The notes under the pieces are model-generated. The model did no database searches. It was not told where the DNA came from and saw nothing but the letters and a program-made list of their open reading frames with translations. Source: Deltaproteobacteria bacterium (GTDB taxonomy: Bacteria; Desulfobacterota; GWC2-55-46). Taken from it: DNA of 9,661 nucleotides. Made by a program: the position numbers and the translations under genes. Positions 1-6,277 of this stretch are shown here, one piece after another (position 1 is the stretch's first letter; each line of letters opens with the position of its first letter). The stretch is from assembly GCA_016218095.1 (NCBI GenBank), contig JACREV010000104.1, positions 1 to 9,661 on the forward strand, read 5' to 3'.

Positions 1-1
1 C

Positions 2-331
2 GCGGGGCTTGCGGCCTTGAAGGTAATCGTCGAGGAAGGCATACTTGAGAATTGCCAGAAGGCGAGCGCGTACCTTGTCAAAAGGCTCGATGGGCTCAAA
101 AAGGATTTTTCCTTCATAAAAGAGATACGCGGCAAGGGGCTAATCATCGGCATGGAGCTCGCCGACGGCATCAAGGGCGGCGACATCGTGAAGGACTGCC
201 TGGAGCGCGGCCTCCTCATCAACTGCGTCGGCGACAAGACGCTCCGCTTCATCCCGGCGCTCATAGTGGGCGAAAAAGAGATAGACGAGATGATAGGGGT
301 ATTGGCTGAGTCGTTCAGAAATCTGGCCTAG
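2..331 (+). CDS. argD: Acetylornithine aminotransferase, C-terminal part (5' end outside window)
   Basis: This is the last 109 codons of a PLP-dependent class III aminotransferase, open to the left edge of the window. The family transfers the amino group of glutamate to N-acetylglutamate semialdehyde to give N-acetylornithine in cytosolic arginine synthesis. Visible signatures are the alanine-rich start (AGLAALKVI, normally just after the GGNPLA segment), the IRGKGLIIGMEL motif at about residues 42-53 and LRFIPALI followed by an EIDE helix near the end. The active-site lysine lies upstream and cannot be seen. The arginine genes argF and argG follow on the same strand, which favours ArgD over other class III aminotransferases such as GabT or RocD. 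Succinyldiaminopimelate aminotransferase activity, which some ArgD enzymes also have, cannot be judged here. Confidence 0.9.
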   Translation, partial: AGLAALKVIVEEGILENCQKASAYLVKRLDGLKKDFSFIKEIRGKGLIIGMELADGIKGGDIVKDCLERGLLINCVGDKTLRFIPALIVGEKEIDEMIGVLAESFRNLA

Positions 332-364
332 TACAGGTTCGCACTCTCTTTTGTGGAGGTGGCT

Positions 365-1084
365 GTGAGAAGATATCTGCCTGTTCTGTTCCTGTTGCTT
401 TTTGGTTTTGCCGGGTGTGCTATGCCAGCGCAGCATTTACCTTTAAAAATCAATGAGTATAGCCAGTATAAGGAGAATGTACTTGAATTCTCCCTCTTTA
501 AATCAGACCAGGAAGTCATCGGCGACGAAGCGTTGAACAAGATACTCTCAAGCCAGGTGAGAGTCCCTAAGGAGGCCAGGATAGCGGTTCTAAGGCTTCC
601 CGGAAAGCATGGTGGATATTTTTACGCATGGTTCGAATCGTTCCAGAGGATGCAGCAGGAGTATATAGACGCCCTTACCTCGAAGCTCTCAAGCTCTGAG
701 AGGGTTAAAAAGGTAACCGTGCTACCTTCACTCGTAATGCCTAAAGAGGCGAGTGTGCCGGTTCTGAGGGAGGCCGCCGTAAGACTACAGGCCGACCTCC
801 TCCTGGTCTTCCAGGTCAACAGCAATATTTTCAGCGAGTATAACTTTCTGGAAAAAGACAAGGCAAAGGCTTACAGCACATGCGAGGCTGTACTGATAGA
901 TGTCAGATCGGGCGTTATACCCCTGACTTCGATTGTGACAAAACATAATATTTCGATTCAGGAAAAAAGCGATGCCGACATGAATGAGACACGGGCGCGC
1001 GCGGAAAAGGCGGCTATCCTTTCATCCCTGGATGTCGTGGGCGACAAGATACTGGATTTTTTAAAGGCAGTCCCCGAACTATAG
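365..1084 (+). CDS. Putative lipoprotein of unknown function inside the arg operon
   Basis: A 239-residue protein with a clear lipoprotein signal: two arginines, a hydrophobic stretch (LPVLFLLLFGF) and a lipobox FAGC with the lipidated cysteine at residue 18. The start is taken as GTG at 365 because GGAGG at 355-359 lies 5 bases upstream; in-frame GTGs at 353 and 359 would overlap that site. The mature part has an alternating pattern (RIAVLRLPG, then VKKVTVLPS, then LREAAVRLQADLLLVFQV, then a CEAVLIDVRSG strand and a helical tail). This layout recalls small CsgG/TolB-N-like or 'rhombotarget' lipoproteins, from memory only; no family is assigned. It lies 33 bases after argD and 22 before argF, so it is probably co-transcribed. 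Its codons look AT-richer (TTA, AAT, TTT, ATT) than those of its neighbours. Confidence 0.8.
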   Translation: MRRYLPVLFLLLFGFAGCAMPAQHLPLKINEYSQYKENVLEFSLFKSDQEVIGDEALNKILSSQVRVPKEARIAVLRLPGKHGGYFYAWFESFQRMQQEYIDALTSKLSSSERVKKVTVLPSLVMPKEASVPVLREAAVRLQADLLLVFQVNSNIFSEYNFLEKDKAKAYSTCEAVLIDVRSGVIPLTSIVTKHNISIQEKSDADMNETRARAEKAAILSSLDVVGDKILDFLKAVPEL

Positions 1085-1106
1085 ATCAAACGGAGAACGA
1101 ATTTTA

Positions 1107-2021
1107 ATGCATCTCTTGCGCATAGCTGACCTTACAAAGGAAGAGATAGACGGACTGCTCGAGAGGGCCTCGGCTTTGAAAGAGAGGCACAAGAAAGGCA
1201 TACCGCACAATCCTCTCAGGGGAAAGACGCTCGGGCTCATATTCGAGAAGTCCTCGACGCGCACGCGCGTATCGTTCGAGACCGCGATGTACCATCTTGG
1301 CGGAGACGCGATTTTCATAAGCGGCAAGGACTCGCAGATCGGACGCGGCGAGCCTATAAAGGACACGGCCCGCGTCATGTCCCGGTATGTCGACGCTATA
1401 GTGATAAGGACCTTCGGGCACGAGATAATAGAAGAGTACGCGAGGTACTCGTCCGTACCGGTCATCAACGGCCTCACCGACACCCACCACCCGTGCCAGG
1501 TGCTGGCCGACGTAATGACGGTGATCGAGAAGAAGGGCCGCTACGATAATCTTAAGTACGCGTGGATAGGCGACGGCAACAACATGGCGAACTCGTGGAT
1601 AGAGGCGGCCTCCGTCCTCGGGTTCTCCCTTACGCTCGCCTGCCCCGAAGGATACCGGCCCCCGAAGGAATTTCTCGATAAGGCCGGCTCTTCCGGCTCC
1701 GGGATAATCGTTACCGAGAGCGTGGAAGAGGCCGCCAGGGACGCCGACGTATTGAATACCGACGTCTGGGCCTCGATGGGGCAGGAAGAGGAGTCTGAGA
1801 AGCGTAAAAAGGCCTTCAGGGGCTTTCAGATAAACAAAGAGTTATTGAAGCTCGCTAAAAAAGACGCGATGGTCCTCCACTGCCTCCCGGCGCACAGGGG
1901 CGAGGAGATAACCGAAGAGGTGCTTGAAGGGCCGCACTCCGCGGTATGGGACGAGGCGGAAAACAGGCTCCACATACAGAAGGCGATACTCGAAAAGTTG
2001 CTCGTGGAAGGCTCCAAGTAG
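1107..2021 (+). CDS. argF: Ornithine carbamoyltransferase
   Basis: A cytosolic enzyme that joins carbamoyl phosphate and ornithine to give citrulline, the sixth step of arginine synthesis. The 304 residues match the usual length of the family. The carbamoyl-phosphate site STRTR is at residues 50-54, HPCQVLAD at 128-135, the ornithine-loop SMG at 223-225 and the catalytic HCLPAHRGEEI at 258-268. The SMG loop and HCLP motif point to a true ornithine enzyme rather than aspartate, N-acetylornithine or putrescine carbamoyltransferase. The ATG start has GGAG about 11 bases upstream. It follows the lipoprotein gene by 22 bases and precedes argG by 27, in line with one arginine transcript. All key residues are present. 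Confidence 0.96.
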   Translation: MHLLRIADLTKEEIDGLLERASALKERHKKGIPHNPLRGKTLGLIFEKSSTRTRVSFETAMYHLGGDAIFISGKDSQIGRGEPIKDTARVMSRYVDAIVIRTFGHEIIEEYARYSSVPVINGLTDTHHPCQVLADVMTVIEKKGRYDNLKYAWIGDGNNMANSWIEAASVLGFSLTLACPEGYRPPKEFLDKAGSSGSGIIVTESVEEAARDADVLNTDVWASMGQEEESEKRKKAFRGFQINKELLKLAKKDAMVLHCLPAHRGEEITEEVLEGPHSAVWDEAENRLHIQKAILEKLLVEGSK

Positions 2022-2048
2022 AACTCAGATAAAGGAAGGGCTCTTAAG

Positions 2049-3263
2049 ATGAAGAAGGTTAAAAAAGTCGTCCTTGCGTACTCAGGCGGGCTCGATACGT
2101 CCGTCATAATGAAGTGGCTGATCGAGCGCTACGAATGCGAGTGCATAGCGTTCTCCGCCGACATCGGCCAGGGCTCTGAGTTAAAAGGGCTTAAAGAGAA
2201 GGCCTTGTCCACGGGCGCATCCAAGATATACATAAAGGACCTCCGCGAAGAGTTCGTCTCGGACTTCGTATTCCCGATGCTCCGCGCGGCGTCCGTCTAC
2301 GAGGGCACTTACCTCCTCGGCACGTCCATCGCAAGGCCTTTGATAGCGAAGGCCCAGATGGAGATAGCGAAGGCAGAGAGGGCGGACAGCGTCTCCCACG
2401 GCGCCACAGGCAAGGGGAACGACCAGGTGAGGTTCGAGCTCACCTATTACGCGCTCGACCCACACATACACGTCATCGCCCCCTGGAGGGAGTGGGAGAT
2501 GAAGGGCAGGGCGGACCTCATACGCTACGCCAAGAGGCACGGGATACCGGTGCCTGTGACGAAGTCAAAGCCCTACAGCTCGGACAGGAACCTCTTCCAC
2601 ATAAGCTTCGAGGGCGGCATACTCGAAGACCCGTGGGCAGAGCCGCCCTCTGACATGTTCGTGCTGACGCGCTCCCCGGAAAAGGCCTCGGCCAAGCCGA
2701 CCTACATCGAGATAGGTTTCGAGAACGGCGACCCGGTCTCGATAGACGGCAAGAAGCTCTCCCCGGCGAGGCTCCTTGAGAAGCTGAACGAGATCGGCGG
2801 CGTAAACGGCATAGGCAGGGTCGACATGGTCGAGAGCCGTTACGTCGGGATAAAATCGCGCGGCGTGTACGAGACCCCCGGCGGCACCATCCTGCATGCC
2901 GCGCGCAGGGCGGTGGAATCGATCACGATGGATAGGGAATTATTGCATCTGCGCGACAGCCTCACTCAACGGTACTCCGACCTTGTCTACAACGGCTACT
3001 GGTACTCGCCCGAAAGAAAGGCCCTGCAGGGGCTGATTGATGAGGCGACGTCCGCTGTAACGGGCATAGCGAGGATGAAGTTATATAAGGGCAACGTGAT
3101 GGTCGTCGGCAGAAAGGCCGAGGCCTCGCTCTACCGCCCGGACTTCGCGACCTTCGAAGAGGACATGGTCTACGACCAGAAGGACGCCGAGGGGTTCATA
3201 AAGATTAACGCGCTCCGCCTGAAGATAAACGCGATGGTCGAAAAGGACCTGAAGAGGAGATAA
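2049..3263 (+). CDS. argG: Argininosuccinate synthase
   Basis: Condenses citrulline and aspartate with ATP to give argininosuccinate, AMP and pyrophosphate. The 404-residue protein carries the N-type ATP pyrophosphatase P-loop AYSGGLDTS at residues 10-18. The citrulline/aspartate-binding segment HGATGKGNDQVRFE is at 117-130, and the C-terminal tetramerisation part ends KINALRLKINAMVEKDLKRR. Length and motifs are those of a complete bacterial ArgG. The ATG start has GGAAGG at 2034-2039, 9 bases upstream. The product would normally go to ArgH, but argH is not the next gene. The ribosome binding site of the following FAH-family gene lies inside the last codons of argG, so the two genes are probably translationally linked. 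Confidence 0.97.
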   Translation: MKKVKKVVLAYSGGLDTSVIMKWLIERYECECIAFSADIGQGSELKGLKEKALSTGASKIYIKDLREEFVSDFVFPMLRAASVYEGTYLLGTSIARPLIAKAQMEIAKAERADSVSHGATGKGNDQVRFELTYYALDPHIHVIAPWREWEMKGRADLIRYAKRHGIPVPVTKSKPYSSDRNLFHISFEGGILEDPWAEPPSDMFVLTRSPEKASAKPTYIEIGFENGDPVSIDGKKLSPARLLEKLNEIGGVNGIGRVDMVESRYVGIKSRGVYETPGGTILHAARRAVESITMDRELLHLRDSLTQRYSDLVYNGYWYSPERKALQGLIDEATSAVTGIARMKLYKGNVMVVGRKAEASLYRPDFATFEEDMVYDQKDAEGFIKINALRLKINAMVEKDLKRR

Positions 3264-3265
3264 GG

Positions 3266-4042
3266 TTGAAGCTCTGCAGGTTCTCATTCGAGGGCAGGAC
3301 CTCTTACGGCATAGTTGAGGGAGAGACGGTATTCGAGGCCGACGGCGACCCGTTCAAAGACGGCGTGGCAGGCCTTAAAAAGACCGGCAGGAAGGCGGCG
3401 GTCTCAGGCGTCAAGCTCCTTGCCCCTTGCGAGCCGACGAAAATAGCGGCGATAGGCCTCAATTACAAGGCCCACGCGGCGGAGTTCAACAAGGCGCTAC
3501 CGGAAGAGCCGATGCTCTTCCTTAAACCCTCTACCGCGGTCATAGGCCCGGATGAGGGGATAGTCTATCCGTCGCACATGTCCCACAGGGTCGATTACGA
3601 AGGCGAACTCGCCGTCGTAATAGGCAAAAGGGCGAAGGACGTCGCTCCCGAGAAGGCGAGGGAGCACATACTCGGCTACACCTGCTTTAACGATGTCACC
3701 GCCCGCGACCTCCAGGGCAAGGACATACAGTATTCGAGGGCAAAGGGCTTCGACACATTCGCTTGCGTAGGTCCCTGGATAGAGACGGACCTCGACCCGG
3801 CAAAAGTCCGCATAACGTCCTTTCTTAACGGAGAGAAGAGGCAGGACACCTCGACCGAGGACATGATTTTCGACTGCTTCCATCTCTTGAGCTTCGTATC
3901 CTTTGTCATGACGCTCCTTCCCGGCGATATAATAGCCACGGGCACGCCGTCGGGCGTGGGAAAGATGAAGCCCGGCAACACCGTAGAGATTTCGATTGAA
4001 GGCATAGGCGTACTGAGAAATATAGTCGTCGCAAGGCAATAA
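3266..4042 (+). CDS. Fumarylacetoacetate hydrolase family protein (FAHD1/YcgM type)
   Basis: A 258-residue member of the FAH fold (COG0179), metal-dependent enzymes that hydrolyse, decarboxylate or tautomerise 2-oxo acids such as acylpyruvates and oxaloacetate. Expected metal ligands are E112 and E114 (DYEGELAVVIG) and D143 (CFNDVTARD). The lid motif NYKAHAAE at 67-74 supplies the H70/E73 pair typical of FAHD1-like enzymes, and GTPSGVG is at 226-232. The start is TTG at 3266 with AGGAG at 3255-3259, 6 bases upstream; the gene lies only 2 bases after the argG stop. The substrate cannot be read from the sequence. Acylpyruvase, oxaloacetate decarboxylase or tautomerase activity are all possible. 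It is not an ArgH: none of the fumarase/lyase signatures are present. Confidence 0.9.
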   Translation: MKLCRFSFEGRTSYGIVEGETVFEADGDPFKDGVAGLKKTGRKAAVSGVKLLAPCEPTKIAAIGLNYKAHAAEFNKALPEEPMLFLKPSTAVIGPDEGIVYPSHMSHRVDYEGELAVVIGKRAKDVAPEKAREHILGYTCFNDVTARDLQGKDIQYSRAKGFDTFACVGPWIETDLDPAKVRITSFLNGEKRQDTSTEDMIFDCFHLLSFVSFVMTLLPGDIIATGTPSGVGKMKPGNTVEISIEGIGVLRNIVVARQ

Positions 4043-4060
4043 ATAAGATACAAGGGAACA

Positions 4061-4067
4061 AGGAGGT
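4061..4067 (+). promoter_or_regulatory. Strong ribosome binding site before the dapL-type gene
   Basis: AGGAGGT is a near-perfect anti-16S match, 8 bases before the ATG at 4076. It fixes the start of the dapL-type gene and is the strongest such site in the amino-acid operon. Confidence 0.85.
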
Positions 4068-4075
4068 AGCACCGA

Positions 4076-5314
4076 ATGCCGGAAGATTACATCCAGGGGC
4101 TTTTCGCCGAGAGGATCGGCGGGGCCTCATTCGGAAAAAGCACGAAGCTCTACAAATTCGAGAAGATAAAGAGGGCGAAGGCAGAGGCGAAGAGGCTAAG
4201 CCCCAACACCGAGCTTCTGGACTTCGGCGTGGGTGAGCCGGACGAGATGGCCTTCCCGATAGTCGTCGAGGCGTTGAAGCACGAGTGCGCCAAGCCCGAG
4301 AACCGGGGATATTCCGACAACGGCATATTAGAATTAAAAGAGGCGGCGGCGAAGTATCTCGAGAAGGTCTATGGTGTCGCAGGCATAGACCCGGCAAAGG
4401 AGATAATACATTCGATAGGTTCGAAGCCCGCGCTCGCGATGCTGCCGGACGCCTTCATAAACTCCGGAGACGGCGTACTCATGACCTCGCCCGGATACCC
4501 GATACTCGCCACGCACACGGAGTGGAACAACGGGCGCGTGGTGACGCTCCCGCTTAAGGAGGAAAACGGTTACCTCCCGGACCTCGACGCGTTGACCCCG
4601 GCGGACTTGAAGGGCATAAAGCTCCTCTACCTCAACTACCCGAACAACCCGACGGGCGCCACGGCGACGCTCGAGTTCTTCGCCAAGGTCGTCGAGTTCG
4701 CGCGGAGAAACAGGATACTCGTCGTGCACGACGCGGCCTACGCCGCGCTATCCTACGAAGGCAGGCCCTTAAGCTTCCTGTCCGTAGACGGCGCCAAGGA
4801 GGTAGGCATCGAGATACACTCGTTCTCAAAGGCCTTCAACATGACCGGCTGGAGGCTCGCCTTTGTCGCAGGCAACGAAAAGGCCGTCGCGGCGTACGGC
4901 CACGTGAAGGACAACTACGACTCGGGCCAGTTCATAGCCATCCAGAAGGCGGGGATCTACGCCCTCGACCACCCGGAGATAACCGAGAAGATCTCGGCCA
5001 AGTACAAGCGGAGGCTTAAGCTCATGGTCGACGCCCTTAACGCATCCGGCTTTTCCGCCGTGATGCCGAAGGGCTCGTTCTACCTCTATGTCAGGGCCCC
5101 GAAAAGGGCGAAGAGGGGGGAGGTCGTATTCGGAAGCTCAGAGGACGTCTCCGAGTTCCTCATAAAAGAGGCGCACATCTCGACAGTGCCCTGGGACGAC
5201 GTGGGGAGCTATTTGAGGTTCTCCGCGACCTTCGCGGCAAAGGACAAGGAAGACGAGTACAGGGTCATCGACGAGATGCAGAAGAGGCTTAAGGCACTGG
5301 AGCTCGAATTCTGA
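4076..5314 (+). CDS. dapL: LL-diaminopimelate aminotransferase (divergent DapL type)
   Basis: A fold-type I PLP aminotransferase of 412 residues. DapL converts tetrahydrodipicolinate plus glutamate directly to LL-diaminopimelate for lysine and peptidoglycan. Visible residues are the internal-aldimine K252 in HSFSKAFNMTGWRLAF, YPNNPTG at 188-194 with N191, D219 in VVHDAAY for the pyridine nitrogen, and R381 (YLRFS) for the substrate carboxylate. The N-terminus (LFAERIGG, then YKFEKIKRAK) differs from the YLFPEI start of plant and Chlamydia-type DapL. From memory it resembles aminotransferases annotated dapL in Planctomycetes and related groups. The neighbouring arg genes fit an amino-acid biosynthesis role. 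An aspartate- or other class I aminotransferase with different specificity is the main alternative. Confidence 0.82.
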   Translation: MPEDYIQGLFAERIGGASFGKSTKLYKFEKIKRAKAEAKRLSPNTELLDFGVGEPDEMAFPIVVEALKHECAKPENRGYSDNGILELKEAAAKYLEKVYGVAGIDPAKEIIHSIGSKPALAMLPDAFINSGDGVLMTSPGYPILATHTEWNNGRVVTLPLKEENGYLPDLDALTPADLKGIKLLYLNYPNNPTGATATLEFFAKVVEFARRNRILVVHDAAYAALSYEGRPLSFLSVDGAKEVGIEIHSFSKAFNMTGWRLAFVAGNEKAVAAYGHVKDNYDSGQFIAIQKAGIYALDHPEITEKISAKYKRRLKLMVDALNASGFSAVMPKGSFYLYVRAPKRAKRGEVVFGSSEDVSEFLIKEAHISTVPWDDVGSYLRFSATFAAKDKEDEYRVIDEMQKRLKALELEF

Positions 5315-5319
5315 CAAAA

Positions 5320-5339
5320 AGGGGCCCTTCGGGGCCCTT
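5320..5339 (+). terminator. UUCG-capped hairpin between the dapL-type gene and folK
   Basis: GGGCCC at 5322-5327 pairs with GGGCCC at 5332-5337 around a TTCG loop, the very stable cUUCGg tetraloop. A G-T and an A-T pair extend the stem to 8 bp. Five A residues (5316-5320) lie on the left, but the + strand has only CTTGCGGTTT on the right. It therefore looks better as a terminator on the minus strand, and as a weak terminator, processing or mRNA-stabilising hairpin on the + strand. It starts 6 bases after the dapL-type stop. Confidence 0.6.
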
Positions 5340-5361
5340 GCGGTTTATGGGCAGGGGGCGG

Positions 5362-5853
5362 ATGGGTGAGAGGGTCTTCATAGCCATAGGCTCGAACCTC
5401 GGCGACAGGGAAGCGAACTGCCGGAGCGCGATAGAGCGTCTTAAATACGCTCCCCGCGTGCGGGTCATAAGGGAGAGCTCGCTCAAAGAGACCGAGCCCT
5501 GGGGCAGGACCGGCCAGCCGGCGTTCATAAACGCGGCCGTGGAGATAGAGACGGACCTTCCGCCAAAGGAACTACTCGCGCTTCTCAAGGATATCGAAGG
5601 GCGTATCGGCAGAAAGGCCCGCGAAAGATGGGGCCCGAGGGAGATAGACCTCGACGTAATCTTCTACGGAGAAAGGGTCATAAAGGAAGAGGGGCTTACG
5701 ATCCCCCATCCACAGGCCCACAAAAGGCTCTTCGTCATCGAGCCGATCGCCGAGCTCGCCCCTGACTTCGTCCACCCGGTCCTTCGGGAGAAGGTATACG
5801 ACATCCTTATGAAGCTCTATAACAGGCCCGTAAGGGACGCGAGAGAAGAATGA
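5362..5853 (+). CDS. folK: 2-amino-4-hydroxy-6-hydroxymethyldihydropteridine pyrophosphokinase (HPPK)
   Basis: Transfers pyrophosphate from ATP to 6-hydroxymethyl-7,8-dihydropterin in folate synthesis; acts in the cytosol. With the ATG at 5362 the protein has 163 residues, normal for HPPK. Motifs are the N-terminal VFIAIGSNLGDR, PWGRTGQPAFINAAVEIET at about 46-64 (the pterin-contacting region), RWGPREIDLDVIFYG at 89-103 with Mg ligands D96 and D98, and IPHPQAHKRLFVIEPIAELAP. An in-frame ATG at 5347 would add five residues, and a TTG at 5338 lies inside the preceding hairpin. 5362 is preferred because the family starts just before VFIAIGSN; the G-rich stretch at 5353-5358 is a close but usable ribosome binding site. 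folK and the next gene overlap by ATGA. Confidence 0.94.
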   Translation: MGERVFIAIGSNLGDREANCRSAIERLKYAPRVRVIRESSLKETEPWGRTGQPAFINAAVEIETDLPPKELLALLKDIEGRIGRKARERWGPREIDLDVIFYGERVIKEEGLTIPHPQAHKRLFVIEPIAELAPDFVHPVLREKVYDILMKLYNRPVRDAREE

Positions 5854-6128
5854 AACCGGTCATCATCCTCATACTCGTCTTCTTTGCCGTGAGGCTGCTT
5901 AAAAAAAACCTCCAGAAGAAGGCGGCCTCGATGGGCGCCGCCGAGGCTCACAAGCCCGGGGGGTCCCGCATCCCGAATAAAGGCGCGGAGCCCCGCGGCG
6001 AAGAGATGGTCCTCGACCCCGTCTGCGGCTCGTATGTCCCGGAGAGCTCTGCGCTTTCCGCAAGCAGGGACGGCAAGACCGCCCACTTCTGCTCCACCGA
6101 GTGCCGGGATAAGTTCCTCAAAGGCTGA
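5850..6128 (+). CDS. Small membrane-anchored YHS/TRASH-type metal-binding protein
   Basis: A 92-residue protein with one predicted membrane helix at about residues 4-17 (VIILILVFFAVRLL), then a basic juxtamembrane stretch (KKNLQKK), a flexible Gly/Pro-rich linker and a C-terminal treble-clef-like domain. The domain reads DPVCGSYVP (C59), then HFCSTECRDKF with H79, C81 and C85. This is the arrangement of YHS/TRASH domains that bind copper, iron or other metals. The positive charges after the helix suggest a cytosolic metal-binding domain, as inference. Its ATG overlaps the folK stop (ATGA at 5850-5853), so translation is coupled, although no link to folate is known. The precise function is unknown; a metallochaperone or sensor role is plausible. 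Confidence 0.85.
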   Translation: MKPVIILILVFFAVRLLKKNLQKKAASMGAAEAHKPGGSRIPNKGAEPRGEEMVLDPVCGSYVPESSALSASRDGKTAHFCSTECRDKFLKG

Positions 6129-6150
6129 AAAGCCCCTTACATAAATTCAG

Positions 6151-6179
6151 TTGACGCGGACATTCTACCTTGCTATCCT
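6151..6179 (+). promoter_or_regulatory. Sigma70-like promoter upstream of the lsrF-like gene
   Basis: TTGACG at 6151-6156, a 17-base spacer and TATCCT at 6174-6179, with an extended -10 TG at 6171-6172. This predicts transcription from about 6186. It lies 22 bases after the YHS gene stop in an AT-rich gap. A strong intrinsic terminator begins only about 14 bases after the predicted start, so either this promoter is regulated by attenuation or the real one lies further down. No experimental support is available. Confidence 0.5.
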
Positions 6180-6199
6180 ACAAAAGTGACTCATCGAGA

Positions 6200-6230
6200 G
6201 CGGGATTTTTTGTTTAAATCCCGCGTTTTT
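6200..6230 (+). terminator. Intrinsic terminator in the leader of the lsrF-like gene
   Basis: A 9-bp stem, GCGGGATTT at 6200-6208 with AAATCCCGC at 6216-6224, and a 7-base T-rich loop. It is followed by GTTTTT and then GTTATATTTTT. This is a textbook Rho-independent terminator and probably ends the folK-YHS transcript. Because a promoter-like sequence sits just before it, it could also work as an attenuator for the downstream gene. Confidence 0.8.
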
Positions 6231-6238
6231 GTTATATT
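6210..6238 (+). promoter_or_regulatory. Weak alternative promoter overlapping the terminator
   Basis: TTGTTT at 6210-6215, a 17-base spacer and TATATT at 6233-6238 (5 of 6 matches to TATAAT). It would start transcription just past the terminator and about 33 bases before the ATG of the lsrF-like gene. The -35 is poor and the region is AT-rich, so chance is likely; listed because it offers a simple way to express the gene despite the terminator. Confidence 0.3.
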
Positions 6239-6277
6239 TTTACGATAAAACCAAATTGGTAAGAAGGAGGGCTCATA

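Noticed and set aside
353..364. Upstream GTG starts for the lipoprotein
   Set aside because: They overlap or precede the GGAGG ribosome binding site and would weaken the signal peptide's N-region.
5338..5361. Longer N-terminus for folK
   Set aside because: The TTG is within the hairpin and the added residues are not part of the family; ATG 5347 remains a weaker alternative.
6123..6134. GGCT-GAAA-AGCC hairpin at the end of the YHS gene
   Set aside because: Only 4 bp with no T-tract; the strong terminator at 6200 explains the 3' end.
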